The notes under the pieces: model-generated
Seen by the model: only the letters and a program-made list of their open reading frames with translations
Told to the model about the DNA's origin: nothing
Database searches by the model: none
Shown here: positions 41,213-50,801 of the stretch, one piece after another
How the letters are laid out: every line of letters starts with the position of its first letter
Numbering within the stretch: position 1 is the first letter of the stretch
Translations under genes and position numbers: made by a program
Source: Bacteroidales bacterium
Lineage (GTDB): Bacteria; Bacteroidota; Bacteroidia; Bacteroidales; UBA932
Direction: 5' to 3'
Length of the DNA stretch: 64,000 nucleotides
NCBI GenBank assembly: GCA_017471045.1
Contig: JAFUWZ010000007.1
Coordinates: 146,492-210,491 of the forward strand

Positions 41213-43237
41213 CTAATAGAAGCGCGCGCGATTATCTTTGACGTCGCACAGTTCCATCATGGTCGGGACGACCATCTGGGACATGTACTGGTTCTTCTGG
41301 GCGATGTAGTTCTTGGCATCGTCCTCGGTGTAGAACGCGCCGGTGTCACGGCCGGTAACCTGGAATACGTATGAACCGATCGCACCGGCGACAGGACCGC
41401 AGACCTTGCCTTCCGGAGCCACGCTGACGGCACCGATGAACGCGGGATCCAGACCCTGGCCGCGCATGGACGCGAAGGTGATGTCCTCCTGCGTGCTGAC
41501 AGTCGTACCCAGCGCCTCGGCGATCGCCTGCAGGTCGGTCAAGCCCTGGATCTTCCCGGCAACCTCGGCCGTCTTCTTTTCACCGAGTTTCTCGGCGTAA
41601 AGCTGCTGGCGGATGGTCGAAGCGACTTCCTCCACCTTGGCAAAGCCCTCTTTGTGGACATCCTTGACCGTTGCAATGAAGAAATAGTTGTTGTTGACGG
41701 TGATGATGTTGGAAACCTTTCCGGGCTTGTTGTCAAAAATCCAGCGGGTCACTTCCTTGGCATTGTCGATCGCGCCGTAGGAAGAGGTGCTCTCGAGCAC
41801 GCGGGTCATCGGATGGGAATAGACACCCATCGTATCGACGGCGGCCTTATAATTGGCATAGCTGCCATTGGCGATCGTCGCAAACTTGTTGGCCTGGGAA
41901 TAGTAGCGGTTGAAGGTCTCCTTGCTGGCGAGGGCGGTCTTCTCGAAGAGGGCGACCTGCTTCATCTGGACGGGATCGGACTTGCTGACCACCTCGCAGA
42001 GCAGCTGGCCATAGTTGAGCGTGTTGACAAGTTTGGGGGAGTTGACCGGCTCGTCAAACAAACCCTCGAGGCCGGGGACAAAATTCGAACGGGTCATCTG
42101 CATCGGCTCGCTCACGCGAAGGACCGTCAGCAGGGAGTCGCTGATCTCCTTCACACCCTGGGCAGCGGCCACGCGGATAGAGATGTTTTCGGAGCGGGGA
42201 GCGACCGCCATCACGCGGGCGCCGTAGAAACTGTTGCCGTCGGCGATCATCTGGGAGACCTCACCGACCTTGGCGGCATCAACAAAGTCGGACACGGCCT
42301 TCGAGACCGTGGCCAGCTCGCCTTCCTTGTACCAGTACTCGGAGAAGGAGCGGTCGGAGTTCTTGGAGAGGAAACTCTTGACGTTGCCGGTGGTGGCAAA
42401 CTCCTCGTACAGCTCGGACATCGCGTTGCTGGTCGCGGCAATATCCTCGTCGGAGGGCTTCACCTCGAAGACCACATATTCGGCGTCGCGGCTCGCGGGC
42501 TGCTTGAACATCTTCTTGTGGTCGTTGTAGAACTTCTTGATCTCAGCGGAAGAAACCACGACGGTGGAATCCTGGGCGAAGCCGTAGGGCACCATCACGA
42601 ACTCGACGTTGGTCGTATTGTTGTTCTCGGCGATGGCCCGCTGGAGCATCAGGGGATTCTGGATGTCGCTGTTGGCGAACAGGGACATGTATTTGGCATA
42701 GTACTGCTGGTTCAGGACCGCGTTCTGGAGATAGTTCCAGTAAGTCTTGAGACGGCCGCTGGCATCGGAATCGACCTGATTCACGAAGTCGACCAGGGAA
42801 TTGGGATCGTATTCGCCGTCCCGGTTGACAAAATTGTAGTTGGAGGTAAGGACGGGGGAGACCCGGTCACCGGTCGTGAGATCAATCATCTCGGCCTTGC
42901 CGACGTTGATGCCCGCCGCCTTTGCATTTTTGACGAACATAAACTTGTCGATCAAGTTCTGCCAGGCAGAATTCCGGATCTGCTCCTGCTGCTGATCATC
43001 CTTGACGGAACTGCCGGACATGATCTCGCTGACCGTGGAGAACTTCTCCACTTCTTCCTGGAAGTCGGTGTAGGACACGGACTTGCCGTTGATCTGGCCT
43101 ACGTCATATTTGGAAGACATCGAATTGACCGCGGAGTCAAGCGTGCTCGGATCAATGATGAAAGACAAGAGGGCCAAGGCGATAATGACGGAAATCAAAA
43201 CGCCGAATTTTACGCGAATATTCTGAAGAAGCGCCAT
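41213..43237 (-). CDS. PpiD-like membrane-anchored peptidyl-prolyl isomerase / SurA-N domain chaperone
   Basis: 674 residues. A single N-terminal membrane helix (VKFGVLISVIIALALLSFII) and a large periplasmic part. The SurA_N-type helical domain follows (INGKSVSYTDFQEEVEKF), then parvulin-like segments (ASRDAEYVVFEVKPSDED). A second C-terminal parvulin-like region contains NKPGKVSNIITVNNNYFFIATVKDVHKEG. These proteins assist folding of exported outer-membrane proteins. It is the last gene of the coaX-OMP-TPR-lptC-ppiD cluster, a gene order common in Bacteroidota, which fits a role in envelope assembly. Confidence 0.85.
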   Translation of the reverse strand: MALLQNIRVKFGVLISVIIALALLSFIIDPSTLDSAVNSMSSKYDVGQINGKSVSYTDFQEEVEKFSTVSEIMSGSSVKDDQQQEQIRNSAWQNLIDKFMFVKNAKAAGINVGKAEMIDLTTGDRVSPVLTSNYNFVNRDGEYDPNSLVDFVNQVDSDASGRLKTYWNYLQNAVLNQQYYAKYMSLFANSDIQNPLMLQRAIAENNNTTNVEFVMVPYGFAQDSTVVVSSAEIKKFYNDHKKMFKQPASRDAEYVVFEVKPSDEDIAATSNAMSELYEEFATTGNVKSFLSKNSDRSFSEYWYKEGELATVSKAVSDFVDAAKVGEVSQMIADGNSFYGARVMAVAPRSENISIRVAAAQGVKEISDSLLTVLRVSEPMQMTRSNFVPGLEGLFDEPVNSPKLVNTLNYGQLLCEVVSKSDPVQMKQVALFEKTALASKETFNRYYSQANKFATIANGSYANYKAAVDTMGVYSHPMTRVLESTSSYGAIDNAKEVTRWIFDNKPGKVSNIITVNNNYFFIATVKDVHKEGFAKVEEVASTIRQQLYAEKLGEKKTAEVAGKIQGLTDLQAIAEALGTTVSTQEDITFASMRGQGLDPAFIGAVSVAPEGKVCGPVAGAIGSYVFQVTGRDTGAFYTEDDAKNYIAQKNQYMSQMVVPTMMELCDVKDNRARFY

Positions 43238-43311
43238 TGTATTGTTAGTTTTTAATTAATTATCAAATCGATATTGGGGTGCGAAGATAGCAATTTTCCG
43301 GTAAATCATCG

Positions 43312-43944
43312 TTATTTTTTAAGAAATGGGCCTATAAAATTGACCGAATCCACCAAAATGGCGGTCGTATCCTGCACCACGACGCTGTAGCTGTTGAACG
43401 GTTTGTGGATGACGGCGTTCCGCGCCTTGTCGTCGGATCGCATGCCATATCCCTGCATGAAGCCGTCCGGCGAATACATCCGGATGTAGCAGTCCGTATA
43501 GATCTGATGGACGCGCTGGTCCCAATAAATCGTGTCCGTCTCCATCGTCTCGCGTTTGATGAGATTCTGGACGGAAACGTTGCCGAATGCCTGCCACTCC
43601 TCCCCGTTGTTGGCCTTGTAGGTCAGGTGACGGGCTTGGTCAGAGAGCAGGATCGTTTCCAGAAGCCCCTCGTCGGTATAGCTGTACACGGCAAATCCTT
43701 CCGGGAAAAGTTCCATCGTCGTCGTGTCGTTCTCGTAGCGGAGCATCTTGTCCGCTTCGATGCGCATCACGACCACGCCGTTCTTGGTCTGGACGGCGAA
43801 CATGTCGTCGACCACCTGCATCGGCACGCTGGCCAGGTCCAGATGGTCGTCCGCCGCCTTGTCCTTTCGGACGAAGAGATAAACGACGAAAGCAACCGCG
43901 GCTGCGGTTGCTATCGCTGTCAGTATCTTCCAGATGGGTTTCAA
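43312..43944 (-). CDS. lptC: LPS export component LptC
   Basis: 210 residues with one N-terminal membrane helix (ILTAIATAAAVAFVVYLFV) and a beta-jellyroll periplasmic domain. The pattern YENDTTTMELFPEGFAVYSY, LTYKANNGEEWQAFGNVSVQ and ETDTIYWDQRVHQIYTD is typical of LptC/YrbK proteins in Bacteroidota. LptC forms part of the bridge carrying lipopolysaccharide from LptB2FG to the outer membrane. It begins 4 bp after the TPR gene stop. Confidence 0.85.
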   Translation of the reverse strand: MKPIWKILTAIATAAAVAFVVYLFVRKDKAADDHLDLASVPMQVVDDMFAVQTKNGVVVMRIEADKMLRYENDTTTMELFPEGFAVYSYTDEGLLETILLSDQARHLTYKANNGEEWQAFGNVSVQNLIKRETMETDTIYWDQRVHQIYTDCYIRMYSPDGFMQGYGMRSDDKARNAVIHKPFNSYSVVVQDTTAILVDSVNFIGPFLKK

Positions 43945-43948
43945 GACA

Positions 43949-45271
43949 CTACTTCTGGGTTCTCACGGTCGTGGTGGCACGCATGCCCCCGCAAGCGACG
44001 GTATAGCTCTGACCTGCGTTCAGGTCGTACATGAAGGCCTCGGCGGTCTGCGGGAAATAGCGGCTGCAGGAAGCGATGCGCTCGTTGGCTTCGGAAGTCA
44101 GGCTCGCATCGGCGGCCTTGGCTTTCTGATAGTAGTCCACGGCGACCCAGTAAGGGGCGCGGCGCTCGATCTCGTTGCCGCCGCAGGAAGTGGCGGCCCA
44201 GATGTTGCCGATGAGCATGTAGCACTCGCCCTTGACGGCCGGGTTGAGTTCGGCGGCCTTGACGGCGGCGTCGAACGCCTTACCCTTCATGTTGTTTTTG
44301 TAGCAGAACTTGGCGAGTTCGTTGTAGTAGTCACCGTCGGTGGCGCTGTCGGACTCGGGATAGGCAATGGCCTGCTCGAGGTAGTTGATGGCCTCAGTGG
44401 TGTTGCCGCGGGAGGAGTTCAGCCTGTACAGGAAGTACGCGGACTTGTAGGAAGGCTCCATCTTGTGCATTGCGGTGACCGCCTTGAGGAAGAGTTCGTT
44501 GTCCGTGCAACCTTCTGTGTTGTTCAGCATACTGACGATGTTGGAGACCACGGAGATATCGTCCGGATTGGCCTCGAAGCGGGGAGTGAACAGGGCCAGG
44601 AGGTTCTCGCAGCTCGCCACCTTGCTGGTGATGAACAGGCCTTCCAGGTCGGACTTGACCTTGGCATTCTGCTCGGCTTCGAAGTCGGTTTTCGCCGTCA
44701 TGTTGTTGACTATCCCGAGATTGCGCTGGTACGTATTGATCACATCCTCCGCGGTGAGTTCGCCCTTCTGGAAGAGATCGATGGCGGCATTGAGGTCGAA
44801 GAGCAGGATGGAAGACTTGGTCGCGGGACCGTTGGCCTCGATGATCCGGTTGAAATTCTCGTACAGCGTCTTGGAGTCCTTGACATAATTGGACAGGTCC
44901 ACGCCCTTGTTGTTGAGCGCCGTCGCAGCATATTTCGGGTAGAACTCGATACGGGCGTCGTGCAGGGCCATCAGCGTGTCGATGAGCGCCTTCTTGTACG
45001 CTTCGTTCTTCGCGTTCTGCGCAATCAGCCGGCGCATCAGCGTGGTACCGTCCACAAGCATCGTCTGGTTGGCGGTAGGAGGGCAGATGCTGTAGGCCTT
45101 TCTCCAGTTGGGAAGCGCCTCGTCGTAATTCTTCTGCTTGAAATACTCCTTGTAATAAGAAAGGTACATGATGCAGTTGGCGCTGTCGGCTCCGTACTTT
45201 CCCTGGGCGGACATCTTCATGCCCGGAAAAACCACCATAAGGGTTAAAATGGCGAATGCTAACTTTTTCAT
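43949..45271 (-). CDS. Exported TPR-repeat protein
   Basis: 440 residues with a signal peptide (MKKLAFAILTLMVVFPGMKMSA-Q). An N-terminal TPR-like unit (YYKEYFKQKNYDEALPNWRK), a long helical middle, and C-terminal TPRs (NTTEAINYLEQAIAYPESD, KGKAFDAAVKAAELNPAV). The C-terminus reads NAGQSYTVACGGMRATTTVR. Proteins of this type recur between an OMP gene and lptC in Bacteroidota and are presumed periplasmic scaffolds; the partner is not known. Confidence 0.75.
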   Translation of the reverse strand: MKKLAFAILTLMVVFPGMKMSAQGKYGADSANCIMYLSYYKEYFKQKNYDEALPNWRKAYSICPPTANQTMLVDGTTLMRRLIAQNAKNEAYKKALIDTLMALHDARIEFYPKYAATALNNKGVDLSNYVKDSKTLYENFNRIIEANGPATKSSILLFDLNAAIDLFQKGELTAEDVINTYQRNLGIVNNMTAKTDFEAEQNAKVKSDLEGLFITSKVASCENLLALFTPRFEANPDDISVVSNIVSMLNNTEGCTDNELFLKAVTAMHKMEPSYKSAYFLYRLNSSRGNTTEAINYLEQAIAYPESDSATDGDYYNELAKFCYKNNMKGKAFDAAVKAAELNPAVKGECYMLIGNIWAATSCGGNEIERRAPYWVAVDYYQKAKAADASLTSEANERIASCSRYFPQTAEAFMYDLNAGQSYTVACGGMRATTTVRTQK

Positions 45272-45298
45272 ATCTTCTTGGTGTTTATTTCGTGTTTC

Positions 45299-46636
45299 CT
45301 ATAAGTACTGGTTCTTCTGGAACCATATATCGAAAGCGTTGAGCCCGATGGTAAATCCTATGTACCGTTCGCGGACCAGATTGCCTTGCAAGCGGCCCCG
45401 CTGGCCGACATCCATGCTCAGCGACAATCCGTTGTTCATCCGGGTGTTCTGATTCGAAATCGGAAGCGTGATGCCGAAAGTCAGGCCTGCGGACCAGATC
45501 TGATTGCCGTCCAGCAAAAAGTATTCCTTATTGAGATAAGTCCCCGCCTTGTAGGATACGCGGCGCATGTAATACCGGACATCGTTGATGTTCGGAATGA
45601 ACTCGAAACCGGCCCGGACGGACTGCGCCGCCGTCGCAGAGAAGACCGATCCGGAGGTGTTGGCAAATCCCGTCACCTTATCCATTCCGGTATGGGTCCA
45701 GTCACTCCTGGAATAATCAACTTCCGCACGCCAGCGCTCGCCGCTACGCAGGGATACGCCCGCCGTCAGTTCGCCGGCCAGGCCGGCCTTATCTTTCGAA
45801 AAATCGTTGATGTTGTTGCGCAGGGTGTCGGTGACCAGCGAACCCGTCGAGAGTTTATAGTCCCGGACGCTGCCCTTCAGGTTGGTCCCCAGCGTATAAG
45901 TGGCACCCATGACGAGGGTCAGGCTCCCGAGCGGCTGCTCGTACTGGAGACCGAACTTGGCCGTATGGCCGGAAAGGTTGAACTCGTATCCGCTGCTCAC
46001 TCCGTTGTAGCCGGAAGTGGTATAAGTCACGGTCGAAGCCTTCTGCATCTTGCCGAAATAGTAGATGTACTCAGCGCCCAGCGAAAGGCGCCGCCACAGC
46101 GTAACACCCGCTCCGGCGAAAATCTGGTACAAACCACCCGTACCCGCCGAGGAATAGGCCACATTGCCTACATGGCCGACCAGGTCAGGATCCGTCGCAT
46201 AGGAGGAAAAACCGTATCCCAGCCCGCTGTAAGGGGCAGCTCCGAGCATCATCGCAGAATGATGATAGATCGGGAACGAGATGACGATGTCGTTGAGATT
46301 GGTCAGGTTGGCCCCGCTCCTGAGGTCCTGCTGCCGGTACAGTTTGTCCGCGTGCATCAAGCTGAAATCCACCATGAACGCCAGGGAATCGCGCGCAGTG
46401 AGGGCGGCCGGATTCATGTAGTTGATCACCTTCCTGTTCCGGGATGCAACGCCGGTGCCGCCCATGGCTTTGTGATAGGCGGTACCTTGGGGAATCACGT
46501 CACCCACGCCGAAGACGGAATACGGCGTGTGGGCGGAACCCGCACCGCTTTGCGCCCGCAGGGGAAGAAGGGCGCCCAGGGCGAAGATTGCGGCGAGCAA
46601 GGCGGTTTTAACTGTCTTTTTCTCTGACATATTCAT
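45299..46636 (-). CDS. Outer-membrane beta-barrel protein of the CoaX-LptC cluster
   Basis: 445 residues; an in-frame ATG two codons in (46630) is also possible. Signal peptide ALLAAIFALGALLPLRA-Q, a conserved plug-like N-terminus (HTPYSVFGVGDVIPQGTAYH, MGGTGVASRNRKVINYMNPA) like FadL/OmpP1-family barrels, then regular amphipathic strands to the C-terminus. The start overlaps coaX by 29 bp, implying co-transcription. The clustering suggests a conserved envelope role rather than nutrient uptake. Confidence 0.75.
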   Translation of the reverse strand: MNMSEKKTVKTALLAAIFALGALLPLRAQSGAGSAHTPYSVFGVGDVIPQGTAYHKAMGGTGVASRNRKVINYMNPAALTARDSLAFMVDFSLMHADKLYRQQDLRSGANLTNLNDIVISFPIYHHSAMMLGAAPYSGLGYGFSSYATDPDLVGHVGNVAYSSAGTGGLYQIFAGAGVTLWRRLSLGAEYIYYFGKMQKASTVTYTTSGYNGVSSGYEFNLSGHTAKFGLQYEQPLGSLTLVMGATYTLGTNLKGSVRDYKLSTGSLVTDTLRNNINDFSKDKAGLAGELTAGVSLRSGERWRAEVDYSRSDWTHTGMDKVTGFANTSGSVFSATAAQSVRAGFEFIPNINDVRYYMRRVSYKAGTYLNKEYFLLDGNQIWSAGLTFGITLPISNQNTRMNNGLSLSMDVGQRGRLQGNLVRERYIGFTIGLNAFDIWFQKNQYL

Positions 46637-47333
46637 CAGTAATTAGAGCCAGTCCAATCAAAACAAGGTTACAAACTACAAAGATGGAGTTTTTCATTTT
46701 TTTAACAAAATAAATTGCGTCCCCACCCGTGAATAGTACCACGTTGTCCGGCTTTCTGTCCATGTAGGACTGTATTTCAAATATGATGCCCGAAACGATA
46801 CCGGAGCCGATGGACGTCTCCAGGGAGTCCCCCAGCGGGAGGATATCCCCGGGTGTATCGAGTAGCGGAAGGGCCCGTGCATAGCGGTTCAGCGCCTTGA
46901 AACGGGTCCGGCAACCCAGGGAAATGTTGCCGCCCTCGTAGCGGCCGTCCGCATCGATGTAGTCGACCGTCAGCGTCGTACCGAAATCAAAGACCGTACA
47001 GGCCTTGCCCCGGAAAAGATACTGGGCTGCCAGCAGGGCCGCCGCCCGGTCATACGACAGGTAGGAAGGGAAGCCGTAGCGCGAGGCGGTCAGCGGATGG
47101 GCGGGGTCGAGGATGACCAGACGGTGACATTCTTTCCTGAGCCTCTCCTGCTCCGCGGCGGAAAGTTCATACACGCAGGAAACGACCATCACGCCGGCTT
47201 TTTCCCGCCCGGTGACGGAAGCGATGAACTCCATCTTCCGCTCTCCCTGGTAGCGGAAAGTCTTGCCGAGGGTTTTATCCTCGGTCCAGGCCGCTTTCAG
47301 GGCAGTATTGCCTATTTCTACGATCAGATTCAA
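46608..47333 (-). CDS. coaX: Type III pantothenate kinase
   Basis: 241 residues of the ASKHA fold: MNLIVEIGNTALKAAW (phosphate-1 loop; the usual Asp is Glu), the Asp in SYDRAAALLAAQYLF, DFGTTLTVDYID and the second phosphate motif LFTGGDA. It phosphorylates pantothenate, the first step of CoA synthesis, without feedback by CoA. Promoter elements lie at 47356-47385. First gene of the envelope cluster, an arrangement seen widely in Bacteroidota although the functions are unrelated. Confidence 0.92.
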   Translation of the reverse strand: MNLIVEIGNTALKAAWTEDKTLGKTFRYQGERKMEFIASVTGREKAGVMVVSCVYELSAAEQERLRKECHRLVILDPAHPLTASRYGFPSYLSYDRAAALLAAQYLFRGKACTVFDFGTTLTVDYIDADGRYEGGNISLGCRTRFKALNRYARALPLLDTPGDILPLGDSLETSIGSGIVSGIIFEIQSYMDRKPDNVVLFTGGDAIYFVKKMKNSIFVVCNLVLIGLALITDEYVREKDS

Positions 47334-47355
47334 GATTTTTGCCTTTTAAAGGATT

Positions 47356-47385
47356 CAAAGTTAATCATTATTGCAACTTGCACAA
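47356..47385 (-). promoter_or_regulatory. Promoter of the coaX-OMP-TPR-lptC-ppiD cluster
   Basis: Minus strand TTG (47385-47383), 19-nt spacer, TAACTTTG (47363-47356), 22 nt before the coaX ATG. It overlaps the 3' end region of mfd. Confidence 0.55.
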
Positions 47386-50300
47386 AATGGAGAAGGCCTT
47401 CTCCATCGAATCCACGCCCCGGGCGACGATCTTGAGTTTGCCTTCGCTCTGCTTGAGGCCGAAGATATTGTCGTGCATCGTGATCCGCTCCAGCACTTTT
47501 GTAAATACGGACGAATGGAAATACGGGGACATCTGGTTGGCAATGAAGAATGCGATGAAGAGCCCGTTCTTGATGATGATCTTCTCGAAACCCAGTTTTG
47601 CACCCAGGTTGCGTACTTTCACCACATAGAAAAGGTTTTCCAGTTCCGGCGGCATGGGACCGAAACGGTCCTCTATCTGGCTGTGCATACGCTCCACCTC
47701 CTTCTCGGACATCAGCGAATCGAGCCGCTTGTATATGCGGATTTTCTCGGCGGTTATATCCATGTAACTGTCCGGGATCAGGGCGGGCTGGTCCGTTTCG
47801 ATGGAGCATTCCTCCACATATTTGTCACGGGATTTCCGCGTATCGATGCCGGTCTCTACACCCAGTTCCTCCATCGCCTCGGCGAGGATCTTCTGGTAGG
47901 TTTCGTAACCCATCTCGGAGATGTATCCGCTCTGCTCGGCGCCCAGCAGGTTGCCGGCACCCCGGATGTCCAGATCCTGCATCGCGATGTTGAAGCCGCT
48001 GCCCAGGTCGGAAAATTCCTCGATCGCCTTCAGGCGGCGCCGCGCCTCGTCCGTAATCGTGATCAGCGGCGGCACGATCAGGTAGCAGAAGGCCCGGCGG
48101 TTGGACCTCCCCACGCGGCCGCGCAGCTGATGCAGGTCGCTCAGGCCAATGTTCTGTGCCTGATTGATGATGATCGTGTTGGCATTCGGGATGTCCAGCC
48201 CGTTTTCGATGATCGTCGTGCATAGCAGCAGGTCATAGTCACCCCGCATGAATTCGAGGATTTTGTTTTCCAGCGTCTTGGACTCCATCTGTCCATGCGC
48301 GACGCAAATTTTCATATCCGGCACGATGCGGTGCAGGATATCGTAGATGGACTGCAACTCCTCCACCTTGTTGTGCAAGAAGAAGATCTGGCCGCCGCGG
48401 TTCAACTCATAATTGATGATGCTCTTCAGTTCAGCCTCATTGAACAGGATGATTTCGGTCTGCACCGGAATCCGGTTGGGCGGCGGGGTGTTGATGATGG
48501 ACAGGTCGCGCGCGCCCAGCAGCGAAAACTGAAGCGTCCGGGGAATCGGTGTCGCCGTCAAGGTCAAGGTATCAACCGATTCCTTGAGTTGGCGGAGTTT
48601 CTCTTTGGCGGCTACGCCGAATTTCTGCTCCTCATCGATAATCAGCAGGCCGAGGTCTTTGAATTCGAAACCAGCACCCAGAATTTTGTGCGTACCGATC
48701 ACAATGTCCAGTTGTCCGGCGGCGATACGCCGCTTTATTTCACCGATTTCCTTGGCCGTGCGCAGACGGCTCACGTAATCCACCGTGCAGGGAAGACCCT
48801 GGAGACGGGATACGAATGTATTATAGTGTTGCAGTGCCAGAATAGTGGTCGGCACGAGCACGGCGACCTGCTTGCTGTCACAGACAGCCTTGAATGCGGC
48901 CCGGATGGCCACTTCGGTCTTGCCGAAACCCACGTCGCCGCAGACCAGGCGGTCCATCGGACAATTGTCCTCCATATCCCGCTTGACCGCGGCGGTAGCC
49001 AGTTCCTGGTCGGGCGTATCATCATACATGAAAGACGACTCCAACTCTTCCTGCAAATAGGAATCAGGCGAGAAAGCATAACCCTTGGAAGCCCGACGGC
49101 GCGCATACAGCTGGATCAGTTCCTTCGCAATATCCTTGACCCGGGACTTGGCGCCCGACTTGAGGTTCTGCCAGGTTTTCGACCCGAGTTTGTTGATGCG
49201 GGGCGGTTCCCCGTCCTTGGACTTGAAGCGGGAGATCTTGTTGAGCGCGTGGACGGAAACGAAGACCACGTCACCGTCTTTGTAGGTGATCTTCACGACT
49301 TCCCGGACGCGGTCGTGATCGTCCCGCATCCGCACCAGACCGCCGAATACCCCCACGCCGTGGTCGATGTGGACCACATAGTCGCCGATATTGAGCGAAT
49401 TGAGTTCGTTGATCGTCAGCTGCTCGCTCTTGTCCACGCTCCGCCGGATACTGACCCGGTGGAAGCGGTCGAATATTTCATGGTCGGTGTAGCAGCAGAT
49501 CTTGTCCTCCGTGTCGATGAAACCGTTGTGGATGTTTTTGCCCGGCATAAACGCCGGCATGATGCCACCGTTCTGGAAAAGGATGGATTTGATCCGCTCC
49601 AGCTGGGAACTCTTTTCTCCGAAGATGAAAACCTTGTATCCGGATTCGATCCGGCTGCGGATGTCCTCGGTCAACAGCTCAAAATTCTTGTTGAAAGAGG
49701 GCTGCGGCACCAGGTTGAAGCGGATGGTATCGTCTTTCTCCCCATGCCCGAGCGGCGTATCGATAAACACGCGCTGAAAAGTGCCTAATTCCTGGAAGAA
49801 GGGCTTTTCTTTATACATATCGCTCGAGTCCAGCCACACCCGCGTACCTTTCGGCAGAAGGCTTGCGATAGATACTTCACCGCCCTCGTAACCCGATACG
49901 ATGTCCGACACGATGTCTGCCGTCTCCGCTTCTTCGACGGAAAGCTGGGTATTGCTGTCGAATATGCTGATCTTTTCTATCTCATCGCCCCAGAACGAAA
50001 GACGGTACGGATTGTTGAGGGAGAAGGAAAAAATATCTATCAAAGAACCGCGGATGGCAAATTGACCCGGCGCCGAGACGAAATCCACTTTCTCGAAACC
50101 TAATTCGTTCAACTTGACAAGGAGGGTGTCGAATTCGATTTCATCTCCTTTGTGAAGTGACCAGATCGCATTCCGGATGGTCTTGTTGTCCGGAATCAAT
50201 TCCTCCAGCGCTTCCGGATAGGTGACGATGACCTGGAGTTCGCCTTGGTTTTCCGAAATCTTCCCTATGGCCGCCGTCCGCTGCACGCACAGCGAAGACT

Positions 50301-50556
50301 TGTAATTGCTCCTTTCTATCCCTTTGCCGGAAGATGGAAGGAAAAAAACGCAATCTCCTTCCATCAGGTTATAAAGGTCGGCCGAACAGTATTCCGCCGT
50401 ATCCTTATCCGGCAATATGATCATCTGCAGACCGGACCGGACCGCCTGGGAGAAAACAAACCAACGTGCGGAAAGGAACAATCCCCCGCAATATACATCT
50501 CTTCCGGCAGCAAGCGCATGGACAAGTCGGTCGCTTGTTTTCGAGTTTATCAACAT
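47368..50556 (-). CDS. mfd: Transcription-repair coupling factor
   Basis: 1062 residues. UvrB-like N-terminal module (DRLVHALAAGRDVYCGGLFL, FSFSLNNPYRLSFWGDEIEK), RNA-polymerase interaction domain (NIGDYVVHIDHGVGVFGGL), RecG-like motor with Walker A GDVGFGKTEVAIRAA, Walker B IIDEEQKFG and QLRGRVGRSNRRAF, and the TRCF C-terminal domain. It displaces RNA polymerase stalled at lesions and recruits UvrA. The ATG is followed by MLINSKTSDRL. The upstream spacer to ruvB is unusually AT-rich. Confidence 0.97.
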   Translation of the reverse strand: MLINSKTSDRLVHALAAGRDVYCGGLFLSARWFVFSQAVRSGLQMIILPDKDTAEYCSADLYNLMEGDCVFFLPSSGKGIERSNYKSSLCVQRTAAIGKISENQGELQVIVTYPEALEELIPDNKTIRNAIWSLHKGDEIEFDTLLVKLNELGFEKVDFVSAPGQFAIRGSLIDIFSFSLNNPYRLSFWGDEIEKISIFDSNTQLSVEEAETADIVSDIVSGYEGGEVSIASLLPKGTRVWLDSSDMYKEKPFFQELGTFQRVFIDTPLGHGEKDDTIRFNLVPQPSFNKNFELLTEDIRSRIESGYKVFIFGEKSSQLERIKSILFQNGGIMPAFMPGKNIHNGFIDTEDKICCYTDHEIFDRFHRVSIRRSVDKSEQLTINELNSLNIGDYVVHIDHGVGVFGGLVRMRDDHDRVREVVKITYKDGDVVFVSVHALNKISRFKSKDGEPPRINKLGSKTWQNLKSGAKSRVKDIAKELIQLYARRRASKGYAFSPDSYLQEELESSFMYDDTPDQELATAAVKRDMEDNCPMDRLVCGDVGFGKTEVAIRAAFKAVCDSKQVAVLVPTTILALQHYNTFVSRLQGLPCTVDYVSRLRTAKEIGEIKRRIAAGQLDIVIGTHKILGAGFEFKDLGLLIIDEEQKFGVAAKEKLRQLKESVDTLTLTATPIPRTLQFSLLGARDLSIINTPPPNRIPVQTEIILFNEAELKSIINYELNRGGQIFFLHNKVEELQSIYDILHRIVPDMKICVAHGQMESKTLENKILEFMRGDYDLLLCTTIIENGLDIPNANTIIINQAQNIGLSDLHQLRGRVGRSNRRAFCYLIVPPLITITDEARRRLKAIEEFSDLGSGFNIAMQDLDIRGAGNLLGAEQSGYISEMGYETYQKILAEAMEELGVETGIDTRKSRDKYVEECSIETDQPALIPDSYMDITAEKIRIYKRLDSLMSEKEVERMHSQIEDRFGPMPPELENLFYVVKVRNLGAKLGFEKIIIKNGLFIAFFIANQMSPYFHSSVFTKVLERITMHDNIFGLKQSEGKLKIVARGVDSMEKAFSILCKLQ

Positions 50557-50801
50557 TCTGCCTCTATTTCTGTCAATAAACGGTTGAAAAGCCTGTTAAA
50601 AACCTTTTATAAGTTGAGGATAAAAAAGGCTCCTTTTTTTTCAACGGTCCATCCACTTGGATATCCTCTGCTTTTTCAACCTCTGTAAATACTCGCAATT
50701 TATTGTCAATCAAAAAGTAAAAAATATTTTCAACATTTCAACAACCCCATCATCATAAACTAAATCCAAATAAAAAAGTATATATTTGTATTTGTTAGGT
50801 A
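50548..50801. other. AT-rich divergent spacer with repeated TT[AT]TCAAC motifs, candidate origin region
   Basis: Between mfd (minus) and ruvB (plus). Motifs resembling the DnaA box TTATCCACA: TTATCAACA at 50548-50556, TTTTCAACC (minus strand, 50582-50590), TTATCCTCAAC (minus strand, 50612-50622), TTTTTCAAC at about 50637 and 50673, TTTTCAACA at 50727-50735. An A/T palindrome AAAAAAGG-CT-CCTTTTTT lies near 50622-50639. Gene orientation flips here from mostly minus (left) to mostly plus (right), and two parS-like sites lie 8 kb to the right. No exact TTATCCACA and no dnaA are present, so this is only a candidate; it also holds the ruvB and mfd promoters. Confidence 0.35.
50781..50788 (+). promoter_or_regulatory. 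-7 element TATATTTG for ruvB
   Basis: Exact TAnnTTTG match 13 nt before the ATG at 50802 (25 nt before the alternative ATG at 50814). Confidence 0.4.
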
